64,000 nt of DNA. Origin: Undaria pinnatifida. Lineage: Eukaryota; Sar; Phaeophyceae; Laminariales; Alariaceae. Positions within the stretch are counted from its first letter, which is position 1, and each line of letters begins with the position of its first letter. The position numbers and the translations under genes were made by a program. The stretch is taken from contig JABAKD010000005.1 of NCBI GenBank assembly GCA_012845835.1, positions 13,887,205-13,951,204 of the forward strand. Direction: 5' to 3'. This document shows positions 20,380 through 32,274 of the stretch, in pieces. The notes below the pieces were generated by a model. The model searched no databases and had not been told where the DNA came from. It saw nothing but the letters and a program-made list of their open reading frames with translations.

Positions 20380-23220
20380 GACACGTTGGATTGTCGGTCG
20401 ATGGAACAGGCTGTTCGTTGTTTGGTCTGACATTAGTTTTACATTGGTTTTTCATTGGTGTAGAAGAACACGGGAAGGAGTACGTACCCAAGCTCTCCAA
20501 CACGGAGTAGAAGCACGGTGGAATGCTGAATTTGGTGAATAGGTCCAATGAAAACATGGTTTGCATTGTTGATGACATGCCTTGTGATAATCGAAGGGTG
20601 GGGGGACGGGCCGTGTGTACCCCGGCTCTGCAAGCTCGACTATCGCTTCGGGTAGTGGGTCGAGGGATACATGGTTCGCATGGTTGACAACATGCCCATG
20701 AGGAGCAACGGTGGGGAGGAGGGGGCTTTCCAACCTCCAGGAGTGGCACACTCGACTATCAATGAGCACGTGGAGTGTATATGGGGACCATGAATTATAT
20801 TTTGTGCTTTGTTGAACATACTAATACGCCCGATAGATGGGACGGTAGGAACGTAGAATGATATGGTGTTTATTTCATTTTTCCCATTATCCGCGGGGGG
20901 TCAAGGACGAGGGCTATTGCCTTGCAAGGAAAACAAGACTCTTCATAATGTGGTCGATACATGCTGCCATTGTTTATTTTGTCTGTTTGTCCGCCCGCGG
21001 CGCATGTCGCTCTGGTAGAACATATCCCGGCATAGGTTATTGCGATAGATCGACGCCGTCGATTATCGAACATCCGGCGTCTGCAGAAACGGAAAACAAA
21101 TAGGTAACTCGTGGAGCTTCTTGAGTGGCGTGCTGTGTAGCGAGTTTGCTGTGTTTGCTGCATCTCGGTGCTGCAGTCATTTTGGGGGTGTTGGTCTGCT
21201 GCGTGGGAATTGTATGCGGTGGGAATATTTCGGATTTATTTCTCTCAGAACGCACGAGCCCTTCTGCATGTACGAGGCACTCTTGCCTCGTTTTCCTCTC
21301 TGCAAAGAAATGACGGGGGGATCGAGGTACAAACCTCCGCCCCTCAAGCTTCAAGACTGCCACGTTTGGAAATCGATTTTAGTGCGAGGTCCAACAACAT
21401 ATTTATGTATTTTGGAAAATATTCCCATCATCCGGAGCGGTGGACGTATGTAGTCTTCCTGCCCAAACTCTACCAGGGTAATGGTGGTAAGAAGTAGAAA
21501 TAATCCATTAGTCGACTTATCCCGACGATAATGACTCCTTCGCCTTACAATGGGATCGAAGCCAGTTTTTGCCTTATAATGTTTAAAGTTTATTTTTTCA
21601 TGTCGTGGTGCGTACAGTTGGTCACTGTTTAATATGCCCGTCTGTACGCTGTGCACCACATTTGGTTTTCGATTTTACTACCATGTTGGGTTAACGAACA
21701 AACGCCTTTTTTGTTCAGCGGTCAATAGGGGAGAACGCTATGCACCCCCGCTTCTCTACCTCCAAAACGGACACGTTCGAATATAGAGTTGGAATGGGGG
21801 AAATGGCTCATGTGTTAAGCTACATTGAACATCTGCCCAAGACGCCGAGGCACGGGCCGTGGGGCGAATCTTCCATGGTGGTTTTTACCATGGAAGGCAA
21901 GATCGATCTCTTCCACTCGACGTTCGTACATGCTACCGTCATGTACTTGATATGTCCGTACGGCTGTATGCCGTGTACTTCCCGTCGGCAGTAGTATACC
22001 CGATTGAAAATGCTGTACGTGGGTTCCACCAATTCGCCGTCTACGGGAACGAAACAGTTTCCGCGAACCCTTAACGGCTTGCTATGTTGCACTGCGGCTC
22101 CAACTGGCCACGGTCGCAGCGACTCTGTGGTGTTGTGGGGCTTGGGCGGCTCTCCTTGTCTTTGTGCTGTCGGGTATAGTATGTTTCCTGTATCCGAGGT
22201 GTCCGTTCTATTTCATAGAGACCCACAACCAAGCGGCGCCATGGTGACGGGACTTCGCCAGCGAGCTACGCCAATGATGGAGAGTTCGCGCCGTTGAACC
22301 CCTGCCTGGCGCACGATTTAATTTGCACACCGCACGTCGGACAAGACAGTGCCTCGTTGTGTGTTGCTCACTTTGGGTCTCCAAGAGCTCTAGGAGATTT
22401 GAATATAGTTCTTCAATCCATGCCAGGTAGGATGTTGGGAGAAGAGGGTTTTGTTTCCACAGCTCGTTTCGCCTATAGAGCACCACCAAGTGCATGTCTA
22501 CATTTGGGGAACCTCGCACGGCTTGCTGCAGGGGCGAGTCATTATTACATAATTTACTTCTTCAGAAGGATAAGGAGTGGTGGAGAACGGGGGCGTGCAC
22601 CTGTTTTCCCGGCTACAGGAGTGGAACGTTGGACTGCCGGTTCTGGGTATGGTCCCCCAACAATATGAGCATTTTCATTGCTGCACATATGCCCATGAGG
22701 AGGGAAAGGAAGAGGCCGAAGCCTACGTACCCTCGCTTTTGAAGTTGCAGGAGCGGCACGTCCGATTGATTGTGGAGTATTATATGGGGCCCTGAAAGAA
22801 CTATGGTTTGCCTTGTTGAAGCTTGGTTTGACGAGAAGGGCGGAGGAGGGCGGCGGTGTTGGTACCCTCGCGGTTCGACCTTGAGGAGTGCCACGTTCTT
22901 TTTTCGGTTTTGCTATATTGGATCAAAGGAACAATTATTCAGCAGCATTGGAAATATGTTAATGCGCCGGGGGGGGGGGAGGGGCAGTGCCTACCCCAAC
23001 CCTCGACGAGGGAATAGTGGCCAACTATTGTTATATATCTTGCTAAATGTAGCAAATAATAAGGTTCTCGAACATGTGCCCATGGAAATGGGGTATAAGG
23101 TTACATACCCTATATCATTCCTGTATCCCCGATTTGGTACGTGTCCAATGTAAAGACTATGTGGAACAACATTGAAGATGCACCCGCGAGGCGGGAAGAG
23201 TGCGAGGTGTAGCTCTTAGT
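20380..23220 (+). repeat. Degenerate dispersed-tandem array, unit roughly 130-180 bp
   Basis: A recurring series of blocks: ATGGTTTGCATTGTTGA, then TGCCCATGAGGAG, a G-rich stretch, GTACCC.CGC, and AGGAGTGGCACGTTCGATT. Recognisable copies lie near 20540-20660, 20670-20790, 21315-21440, 21735-21870, 22570-22790, 22795-22960 and 23035-23120. They are heavily diverged and separated by unrelated DNA at 20.8-21.3 and 21.9-22.55 kb. The many short open frames across it have no family resemblance. Confidence 0.6.
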
Positions 23221-23742
23221 GCTGCAGAACGGGAGGAGTACCTGCCACGATCGATTTTCGATATGCGTCCGAAAAAAAAGGTGTCTGTATTTTCGAGCGA
23301 ATTCGCATGAAAAAGTAACAAATTGCGGCGGTTTGCTGGTTTATGTTGGAAATCCCTGTATCTAGTAAAGGGAGAGGCGTCTCACTGGCGGAGCGCGACA
23401 GGTAGGTAGGTCGACCGCGTTTCGTTTGTGTGGGGTGGGGAAGGCATAAGCAAGATGGTAAAGGGAGGGAGCCGCCCCTTCTCTCCCTTCTCCCTCCCGA
23501 TATTTTTTTATAGAGGTAGGGGACGCGTATGCATCCGGGGGAGGGTCGTGGCAGGACAGCTCCCCCCCCCCCCCCAACCATTTTGACTTCTTCAATTAAT
23601 ATAAAGCATCTTCCGTGGAAGTAATAACCAGACAGATACAAAATAATTTCAATTCTCATAAGAAAACAAAAAAAATCGATTTGGCAAGTTACTCGTAAAT
23701 TCGGGCCGTCAACAAATTCCGGAAAAAACGATTTCTCGAGGC

Positions 23743-24754
23743 GATCTTGGCCAACATTGGCTTGAGAAATACTCAAGCAGATCTTGGATTAGACACGGCG
23801 CAATTTCACGTTCTCCCCACACTTTTTTCGACGAAATCAACAACAGCGTCGTGAACTCTGAACGTGGCGAGCTCGTTAGGGGCTCCGACCCCCCCTTGGT
23901 GTACAGCGCTCACTCCAACGCCGGTGTTTTGTGGCGGGCGCTGATCAGGCTTCTGTTAAAAGCACTTTGGGCGGCTGGTGTGTAGACCACTGAGACGAAA
24001 AATCTCTGTCGTCTCTGAACGGACGAAAAGGGAATTTTGAGAGGGTGTGACGGAAGACCACAGGACAACAACACAAGCAAACTCTCACAGACCGATGACA
24101 ATGGAAGGCCGACAAATTCGATAAAGAAAAATGCAAACTTTTTTTAGGTGCTACTTGCTGAAATATTCCGGGTAACGTCGCTATGGGTAAAATATGACAA
24201 CAACATTATTTTCTGGATCTCGTTTGGTTCATGCGGTCCAACAGGTCAATTTGTCCTTTCTACAACAAGCCTTGATCAACACTGCCCAACAAACACGATT
24301 TTGACCTTCGATCTCCAGAAAAGGGCAACCAATCGTCACTCCGTTCCGTTCCGGACAAGGCCACATGATGAGTGTAGGTGACAGCGCTGAAGAGTTCATC
24401 TCGATTCGTTCCGTATGGCGTGAGAGGTTGCTTGTGTTGTCCTGTTGTCTTCCGTCACATTCGATTAAAATTCTGTTTTTCGCTCGTTGGGAGACGATAG
24501 AGAGTTTTTCTATCAGTTTTCTACACACCAGCCGTTAAATGAGTTTTTAACAGAAGAAGCCTGATCGGCGCCCGCCACAAATCGCCCGACGTAGAACCAA
24601 GGGAAGGTCGGAGCCCCTAAGGGGCTCGCCGCGTTCAGGTTTCACCGCGCTGTCGTTGATTTCGTCGAACGACGTGTGTGAACAACACGGATTTTTCCCG
24701 GCCTCTAATCCAAGATCCGCTTGAGAATTTGTCAGGCCGATGTTGGCTAAGATC
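23743..24754. mobile_element. 1-kb inverted-repeat element
   Basis: The left arm (23743 to about 24090) and right arm (about 24420-24754) are reverse complements with many mismatches. Shared blocks include GATCTT.GCCAACAT, CAAGC.GATCTTGGATTAGA, TTCGACGAAATCAAC, TTAGGGGCTCCGACC, GGCTGGTGTGTAGA and TGTGACGGAAGAC. About 330 bp of unrelated DNA lies between. The arms are long and the centre has no transposase, so it is a foldback-type non-autonomous element or an old inverted duplication. Confidence 0.75.
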
Positions 24755-24942
24755 ACTGTGCGCTTCCTAACGTGTTTATTTTTCTCTTTTGTCTCTGTCT
24801 AACTTTCAACATCGAAGGAAGGCAACGAGGGCTGAACTTTAGCTTCGTCCACTATTACTACATAGTTTCGATCCTTTTCGTATTCTGTTAGCCCCTCAAA
24901 GCGTAAACGCCACACCATGAAGTCAAAGAGTGCCTAATGCTG

Positions 24943-24994
24943 CACTATTGAGGGACATTTAAAACCTCAATAGTGCCGGACCTGCACTATTGAG
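24943..24994. repeat. Short inverted repeat CACTATTGAGG
   Basis: Perfect 11-bp arms (24943-24953 and 24965-24975) with an 11-bp loop, followed by a further direct copy of CACTATTGAG at 24985-24994. Confidence 0.8.
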
Positions 24995-25189
24995 TCACGC
25001 TCAGGAGTAGTTCAGGTGGCCGCTATAGTGCAGGTAAACTCTCTGGACACACCCCTGCACAAAAGCGGGCCCGGTATTGTGAGTAGTTCTACTGTACCAT
25101 CTCCGTAGATTCTTTGCAGTCGTACACATCATACATCACAGTTGTGCACAGGCTCATCTGAAGGAGGATATGTATGTCTTTGCACTGAA

Positions 25190-26150
25190 ATTCGAAGGAT
25201 GCCGAAAGGCTGCTCAGAAGGAAGGCCGATGGTTTCGACGAGTAGAGGAGGGACCCAAGTTGTTCATGCGGAATTAGCATGAGACGGAGAGACGCAAAGT
25301 TTTAGAGCGATCCGCAAAAGCTATGGCAGCGCCATCCACCGTCGGCATCTCTAAGCGGCCGGGGGTGGGGGGGTGGGAGCGGGGGAGGGGGGGAGGGGGG
25401 AGGGAGGGAGAAGAAGGGTTAAAGGGCGGGGGGGGGGGGGCGTCATGCCCAAGAGACTGAAGTCTGGGTTTGGCCATCATCGTCTAAAAATTTGTAGGCC
25501 TTCCATTAGCCGTCACAAGGTAGCGTAAGACCGGCCCTGACTTCTTACCCATGTTGCGTTCTCTCCCCAGTGCCAATCATGATGCACTTGATACCCTCTA
25601 TGAGCCCAATGCCGCCCTTAGTCAGTTCCTAGGGTCTGCTATTATTACGTTTATTTTTATTTTTCTCTTTCCTTTCCTTGCTTCCTCTTGTATTGCCATT
25701 TCTTGCTTTTCTTGTCTTTTCTTTGCTTTCCGCTCTTTAATTTTTTTTTTCGAATTCTTCTCCTTTTTTCTTTTGCTTGATCATTTTTTCGTTTCTCTGT
25801 TTTGTTTTTTCAATTGACTTGCGTCTGTCGTGCGTATGCGTAGTGATAGGTAGAACGTGCGATCTATACGTGGTAGTCTTTCTTGGGTGGCAAGCGGCAT
25901 AGTCGGTTTGTCCAGGCGCGAGTAGTGAGACATATATATGCACCGGCCTGGACCTGGCACATCGTAGGCTGACTCCCGATTTCACTTTTATGTGTGTCTG
26001 GTGGAGGCATGAATTGCGTCAGCTGTGATATACCACCGTTGGTTTGTTGGTGCTTTTTCCCTGGTGTATTTCTCAGCTCCAGAGTGCTTGGGGCCTGTCT
26101 TGCGACCACGGACTTGATTATGCGAGTTAATGTGAAAACAACAGTCATAA
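25190..26150 (-). repeat. Family A dispersed repeat, full copy, minus strand
   Basis: Reverse complement of the element at 34310-35290. Shared landmarks, read in element order, are CATAATCAAGTCCGTGGTC, CTCTGGAGCTGAG.AATAC, CAATTCATGCCTCCAC.AG, CCACGTATA, a long polypurine tract (polypyrimidine here, 25640-25815), GACCCTAGGAACTG and CCCAGACTTCAGTCT. Class unknown. No open frame looks like a transposase or reverse transcriptase. Confidence 0.75.
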
Positions 26151-26535
26151 ACCAACAGCTCGGTCATGGTTGAGGCATCCAGGGCGATGGGGGATGCGGC
26201 TCCATCAGAGAGCACGGAGACCTCAAATTTGAATTCCCTTCACGAAGTGTTTTCGTGGGGGCAGGTGCCCTCACGCAAAAAATGCATTAATGACTCTTCC
26301 AAAAAAATTCATAGCGCAAACAATCATCATGTCCAACAATAGAAGAGACTCGTTTCAAGATCGTTCACGAATTAACAGCAGCGTGGTGTGACCGAGAAAA
26401 AACACACTACCCTGAGAAGACAAACTACTTGGAACTACCGAATGATTAGTAATGGCAGAGGGTTATCTCACCCGATGAGACAGGGGAGGCTGGTGGATGT
26501 CGCACGGTTCTCATCGTTGCTGCCGCGAAAATCGA

Positions 26536-27489
26536 TCAGTTCGGTCGGACCTGCTGCAGCTCCATCCTCCTAGGTTCTGGATAAGATTTTGGCGGTGGGT
26601 TGTCATCCGCCTCTTGATGACATGGGCCATGCTCTTCGCGGCTTCGAGAAGTAGCTATTCCTGCTCTCCGGTCAGGTCTACGCGCAGAGCACCCAAGAAC
26701 CCTAATGTGGAGACCTCTGCCAAAAGCTCTCCAGTTTTCAGAGTAAAGAAACAACAAAAGAAGCATCATACCAGATCCTTTTGTTTGTCGAACAGGCTCG
26801 TGCCCGCTGCTAATCGGGAAGCTTGCGTGGCGGTAAGCTCGAAGTTCATGGCGCACGCGAGCAGGCACATAGGTCGTGGTTGCCCACCGCAGGTCGTTGC
26901 GCAGGCGCACGCGAGAGCCTGCTAGCTGCTTCGGCAGTGATGCTCGAACGACAGGGCGGTCCTCCGAAGTGGTCGAGCATGCTTTAGAGTTTGTGAATCG
27001 CGAGGTTCTCAAGGCAGATAGATCTCGTTCACCTGCACGTGGTTGGCTGTGGCGTCCATGCACAATGCAAACCTTGCCAGCAGTGGCCTGTCTACGTGTT
27101 TGCCTCACCTCTCTGCTGGCCGCCACTCTTGCGCAGGCGCAACCTCCAGATGGTCTGGTTTGGGGTTGATGATATCGCGCTTTTGCCTTCGAGCCAAGGC
27201 TCTCCGTTCGGCCCCTGCTAGCTTTATCGAACGTGGGACTCCGATGCCGATTTTTTTTTTCATCACAAATTAATACTTTTGAACAACTTTTTCGAAGTAA
27301 AATGGTGCCAAAGGGCCCACCATGTGTTAGCAAAGGTTTTGCAGCACCATGAATAATGTAGTATATTGCCTTGTCACAGCACGTTCGCAGGGTATTCGTA
27401 CCTGTCTCCACTGTTGCCAGTGACAGAGTTCGTTGTGCAACGAGAATCGGCGTTACATTCTGAACTGAATGTGTAAGACAAGAGGTCAA
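26536..27489 (-). other. Unidentified 317-codon open frame
   Basis: The longest open frame in the intergenic half. The translation is basic and rich in Arg and Ser, with no motif, signal peptide or domain I recognise. The plus strand over the same stretch has several stops in each frame. Length alone makes chance somewhat unlikely, but composition and lack of family features argue against a confident gene. It could be a decayed mobile-element frame. Confidence 0.2.
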
Positions 27490-29275
27490 TGATCGCCAAA
27501 GCTCCCCGATGTCACCTTGTGGGGTTTCAAACTATGCAATTATTTTGTCCACATCGTCTCTCCGCCCAATAAATAGGTTATCCAAATTCGTTGCAATGTG
27601 GGTTGGGGCATCTTGTGGGGTTTATGACCTTGCACAACGGGTTCGCAATGTGTTCGAGGAAATCGATTGGCAACGTTCGGATTTCAGGGTTTGGCGACAC
27701 CTTAAGTTGGGTTTTCGACTTTGTACAGCAGTGTCCACAAAGCGTTTTTTTTTTCCCGATGACATTGCGCAATGGGTTTGGGTTAGGGTCAAGGTCCGGC
27801 CACCTGTGATGCATCTGTGCCGTCCTCCTGGCAATCCCGGAAGTCGCCGATACATCGGTGGTGTAGCATGGGAAACGGCCGCGCAAAGAGGACACAAGGA
27901 GGGTTTGAGGTGGTATCTCGAGGGTTCAAATATGTGTAGACCGGCTTCTGTAAGATTGCAGATCGGCTGCCTCAGGGGTGGAGACGGGCTGCTTCCGGGT
28001 GTTCAGAAGAAAGACGCACCGTGTCTCTGGTCTGCCTTGCTTGGTGTCGTCCTGTCTTCCTATCTTCGAGCTTTGGAATATCAAACTGTTCGTTGGTTTT
28101 TCTGTACGGGTGTGGCTTTTTGATTCTTGAGCAGACTGCTCAAAATTCAAAAACGCCGAAAGGCCACTTTATTGCTATATATAGTTGGTTTGCATCCATC
28201 TTTTCTGCAGGAAAAGGGTAGGTCCGGGAGAGTCTTCTTCCGCACCTGTGGCGTTGGCGTGGGTGGAGCGTTCGTGGCGCGTTGAGTTTGTGTGTGGATC
28301 TCGCTCTCCAAAGAAAGTGAGACGAGCCTTCTAATTTAGAAAATTGTTTGCTGAGTGTTATCTGTTCGTAGCAAAGAGCTAAATTTGCGCCGGTTCGGGC
28401 ACTCTTGATAGCCCGTCAGCCAGTCTGCCGCGGGCGATCCCGCAGAGCATCCTCTCAAAACCTGGCAGCCTCTTCAAGGGAGTGCTTTAGTGTTGTAGAT
28501 TCCGTCTGGTATGTCCGGGATGCCCTGTGGTAGATTATGTGTGCCACGATGTGTAGATATTCTGGCTACCTGGTCGTTCGTTCATTTTTTTTATGTGAGA
28601 TGAAGGGCGCACAAGGAAAGTTATCCCGCACACCTTCACCCCCCCCCCCCTCCCCCCTCCGAGGCCCGAAGTGTGTTTTTTGTAAAGTTTTTTTCTTTAT
28701 ACTTTGTTTCCTTGCTCGGTGTGGTTCGTTTCTTGGCTGTGGCCCTGTGGGTGGTTTACTGCACACTCTTGCGTTAACAAAGAGGCTTGGCAAGAAAGCC
28801 AACATTGCCAGAGCAAAGGATATAAAACTGTACTTTAGGTTGCTTAGGTATGTAATCCTTGCGTCAATGCAAGGTGGTCAATGTAGTCAGAAATAATGAA
28901 ATGTGGGCAAGCGCCTCGCTTGAGCACTAAAACCTGTAAGCCTTCGTGCCCTTGATGTTCAAACACGGCGCGCACGTGTCTCCTGGTTGTTCAACCGTTC
29001 CCGCACAGCCTGGGCTCAAACTGCCGCGGGAGGCAGTTGGCACCGTGTGGAGAGACACGCGATTCAGGTTTATCCGAGCCTCCCACGACAGCCCCTGTCT
29101 GCCAATACCATGGAGAGTTGATGGGTGATGTTGAAGAACAGGCTCCGGGACAGCCGGACGTAATCTCGCGCAGTAGATAGGTGCGCGGACAAGCGTCCTA
29201 TCGGCGGAACCACTCCCTTTTGCAGGGTCGGAGAAAACACCATCCATATCAATGCCCGCGCCCTCGCAATCCTCA

Positions 29276-29460
29276 AGCCCGTTCACAACTCCCGTCGCAA
29301 CCACGTCAGCGAAACTGCCCGCGCCTGCACTCCCCTCACCCTTGCTCACCACTCCCGTCACAACCGCGTCGGCGTCACTGCCCGCGCATGCACCACCCTA
29401 ACCCCTGCTCATAACTCCCGTCGCCACAACGTCAGCGTCACCGCTTGCGCCCCCCCCGCT
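29276..29460 (+). repeat. 63-bp tandem repeat, 3 units
   Basis: ACTCCCGTC recurs at 29288, 29351 and 29414, exactly 63 bp apart, with CCGCGTC/CCACGTC and CTGCCCGCGC blocks in between. One plus-strand frame gives a 21-residue repeat (TTPVATTSA...), but a stop interrupts it at the second unit, so coding is doubtful. Confidence 0.8.
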
Positions 29461-29955
29461 ACTACTGTCCATCAACACCGGCGACTCCTTCGCGCCGTCC
29501 GTAACAACCCAGCAATGTGCGCCCGCTCCCCACCGCCGCCGCGGCACCAGTACCCCTGTCGACACACGTTGATCGACATGCAACTTGCGACATGAGCAAT
29601 AGCAATTGATCAGCCGTGAAAAGAAAATACGGACTTGCTCCTGCTTTTTACATACACACATCGACAAGACCTTCAGCCTTATACACTGTGGGAATAAAAT
29701 ACGTTCAGCGTGGCAGTTCCCAAACTGCTGAACACGCGCGAACGACCTCCCGTAAAAAAGTTGAAGCAGTGTATAAATAACCAGGTATATTTCAAAAACA
29801 CCATATCACAAGTCAAACATAGATCTCATGGACCACGCAGCTTTCAAAGTTGAGTTTCAATCATTCAATCGGTCGTACTCACAGATGACGTTTATCAAAT
29901 TTTTATCGAAACTGCTTGTGCTATCGAATGCAACAACTGCTGTCCTCACAAGTCC

Positions 29956-30144
29956 TCACTTGTGTTGAAGCGATTGTTCGTGAGTCTTCACTTGGGTCCG
30001 GCTCAGTTGCTCTATATTGCGTCCGAAGTCGCGGTTGCACTTCTTGCACACCCAGTTGCCGCTGGTCGTCTTCACGGCGGTTTTTCCGACAGGAAAAAGT
30101 GCTCTGCTCGCACGCCAATAGCGTGCAGGGACCAACAGGGACAT
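29956..30144 (-). other. Small open frame with a C2H2-like motif
   Basis: A 62-codon frame ending in WVCKKCNRDFGRNIEQLSR followed by H-x5-H (C-x2-C-x18-H-x5-H). The spacing recalls BED-type zinc fingers found in transposases and transposon-derived proteins. It is too short and isolated to call a gene. It may be a transposon fragment or chance. Confidence 0.25.
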
Positions 30145-30860
30145 GGAGTAGCTATTCGGTTTGCACTTCGTGCGCGTTTTATTTGTCGATTTTAGTCATG
30201 CGGCTACGGCTTCTGGTATTGCCGCTCTGCTGCTGCTGCCAAGGCTAGGCTCCTGCCACTACTGCTGATGTTGTCAGTAATTGGGGAGGAGGCAGTATGA
30301 CAAACACTGCTCAATGGTGAGCACTTCAACATATGATAAACAAGAGTTTTTTCTTTCTAGTTCTTGCCGCTGATGATGATGCTGCTGCTGCGAGGTACTG
30401 GTACACGATACCCTCCAATATCACACTAAGGCTCTCATGCCTCTCCACTCACTCTCTGTGCTGTGCCGAACAGCCATGCTCAATGGCCTGGCCCTCGTCC
30501 ATTCCTGAACCGTCAACGAAATTTGCCCTGCAGCAGCAGATGAAGTCCACGCCATCGGCTGGCTTTCCGCGGACGCTTTGTAGCCAAGCTGTCTTGTCGA
30601 AAGAGGATTGTAGCAGGGGTCCCTATACCGTGGAGGCTGTGCTCATTGTGACAACTCTCTCTTTCTCTCCCCTCTTTTCTCCGTGTTGCTCTGCGCTGTG
30701 CGTAGCTGGTACGCAGGCTGCTGCTTCGCGACCAGGAGGTTGCGTGTCTGCTCTATAGTACCCCCCCTGCCCCTATAATATAAAGGATTTAGAATGGGGG
30801 TTGTTTGCATCGGAAATTATTTGGCGTAATGGGGGGGGGATGGGGTCTTCGTACCCTGCA

Positions 30861-30906
30861 GAGTGACTGGAGCCTGTCCTGTGACCAAGGACTTGATTAT
30901 GCGAGA
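30861..30906 (-). repeat. Family A fragment
   Basis: The reverse complement reads CTCGCATAATCAAGTCC..GGTCACAGGACAGGCTCCAGTCACT, the head of family A. Confidence 0.7.
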
Positions 30907-31109
30907 AGATATTGTAGCTGTCGCTAAAACGAGCGACAGCCGATAGATGTCACCGTCGTCAGACGTGTGGTCCGCCACCACAGCACCCATTTTTCTAGTA
31001 GTGACCTAGTCCAAATTCAAGTTAAAGCGTACAAACACACGAACTTTTTTTTTACGAGCAGAGCGCTATTACGGGGGACCGTAGGTGGGAATTAGAAACT
31101 CGCTTCGCT

Positions 31110-31122
31110 CGAATAATGTGAG

Positions 31123-31154
<32 letters not shown>

Positions 31155-31155
31155 C
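31110..31155. repeat. (AAC)n microsatellite
   Basis: About twelve AAC units preceded by AATGTGAGA, the reverse complement of the common (GTT)n-TCTCACATT head of families A and B. Confidence 0.85.
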
Positions 31156-31310
31156 CCTCCCCCCCCCACTCTGGAAGGGCCAGATTTAAGTTTTGGTACG
31201 TAGGCGTCGATTTTGTTTTCTTTTTGTGCGCCTCTTGTCTCCACAAGTTTTCTTGCTCGCAAAGGAAGGACTGTGCTCGAGTCGAATCATGACCTCCGGG
31301 TGGCAAGGGG

Positions 31311-31374
<64 letters not shown>
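31311..31374 (+). repeat. (CAT)21 microsatellite
   Basis: An uninterrupted CAT run of about 21 units. Apparent poly-Ser or poly-Ile frames over it are artefacts of the repeat. Confidence 0.95.
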
Positions 31375-31465
31375 GTACTTCAGCAGGTACGGCCGGGAGC
31401 TAGTTTCAAAGCGGGCGATTTTGTTGAAGAAGATTGGTGGGACTATCGTAGAACGAACGACTCTT
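31375..31465 (+). repeat. Repeat shared with 59450-59545
   Basis: Both copies read GTACTTCAG.AG.TACGGCC, then GGGAGCTAGTT.CAAA and GTAGAACGA. In both, one frame gives YF.RYGRELV.K.A and then GG..VER, so the reading frame is kept between copies. Confidence 0.65.
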
Positions 31466-31812
31466 GGTTAACCTTTTGCAACTGGTCAAAAGGACGAATA
31501 CCCCACTAGTTCCTTTACAAATTGCGTTGTCGACAGGCTATCGGTTTTGAACGTCGTGGGCGTTCAAATCCCACCATCCACAATAATAGCGAACGTTTTC
31601 AGACTATCTTTACCTATGATGTGAACTTACAAAAACTCGTCTCACCAGTATCCCCGGGAAATGAAACCGCTTGGATATTGGTAGGTCCGTCTGTTAATCC
31701 GGCCGACCTGGTATCCCCCGTGTTGCAAGGCTAAGTTTGGGTAAGATATTGGTTAACCTTTTGCAAGTGATCAAACGAACAAATACCGCAACAACTACTT
31801 CCTTCACAAGTA
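31466..31812 (+). repeat. Direct repeat pair 285 bp apart
   Basis: GGTTAACCTTTTGCAA followed by a TGGTCAAA..GA.GAATACC block occurs at 31466 and again at 31750. It is a partial tandem duplication. Confidence 0.65.
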
Positions 31813-31918
31813 AGTGCCATCAGCCGGGGAGGAAGGACAAATGTGTAGGGTTTTGCAGACGTAAATTCAAGTACCAGAGTGACAGAGTGGGCGTTCTCCT
31901 TTCTTTGTCATATTTTGG

Positions 31919-31921
31919 TAG

Positions 31922-31992
<71 letters not shown>
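31919..31992 (+). repeat. (GTT)n microsatellite heading a family A copy
   Basis: More than 20 GTT units with two GAT interruptions, running directly into TTTCTCACATTAACTC, the start of family A. Confidence 0.9.
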
Positions 31993-32270
31993 TTTCTCAC
32001 ATTAACTCACATGATCATGTCCGTGGTCACAGGACAGGTTCCAGTTACTCTGGAGCTAAGGAATACCCCAGAGGGGAAAGCACAAACAAACCGACACACG
32101 AAGCGTGTGAATATCCGTGGAAGTGTGGTGAACTTAAGCTTTATTTTGCCCCATCCGCCGGAGGATACGAAAAACAAAAGCTTAAAACAAACAACCAAAG
32201 GAGGTACACGCGTTTATCACAGCTGACACAATTCATGCCTCCACAAGAAACTTACAAAAGTGAAATCGGA
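31985..32270 (+). repeat. Family A dispersed repeat, partial copy
   Basis: Has the head (CTCACATTAACTC, CCGTGGTCACAGGACAGG, CTCTGGAGCTAAGGAATACC) and the CAGCTGACACAATTCATGCC block. It contains the segment shared with 4447-4520 between them, and lacks the downstream polypurine part. Confidence 0.7.
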
Positions 32271-32274
32271 AGTG

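Noticed and set aside
27509..28123. 204-codon plus-strand frame
   Set aside because: No family motif, and overlapping frames of similar size on the minus strand. A frame this long is expected by chance in a window of this size.
31193..31509. Frames giving poly-Ser or poly-Ile
   Set aside because: They are translations of the (CAT)21 microsatellite.
31525..31595. tRNA-like segment (GTGGGCGTTCAAATCCCAC)
   Set aside because: The apparent T-arm has a 9-nt loop rather than 7, and no matching acceptor, D or anticodon arms could be drawn.
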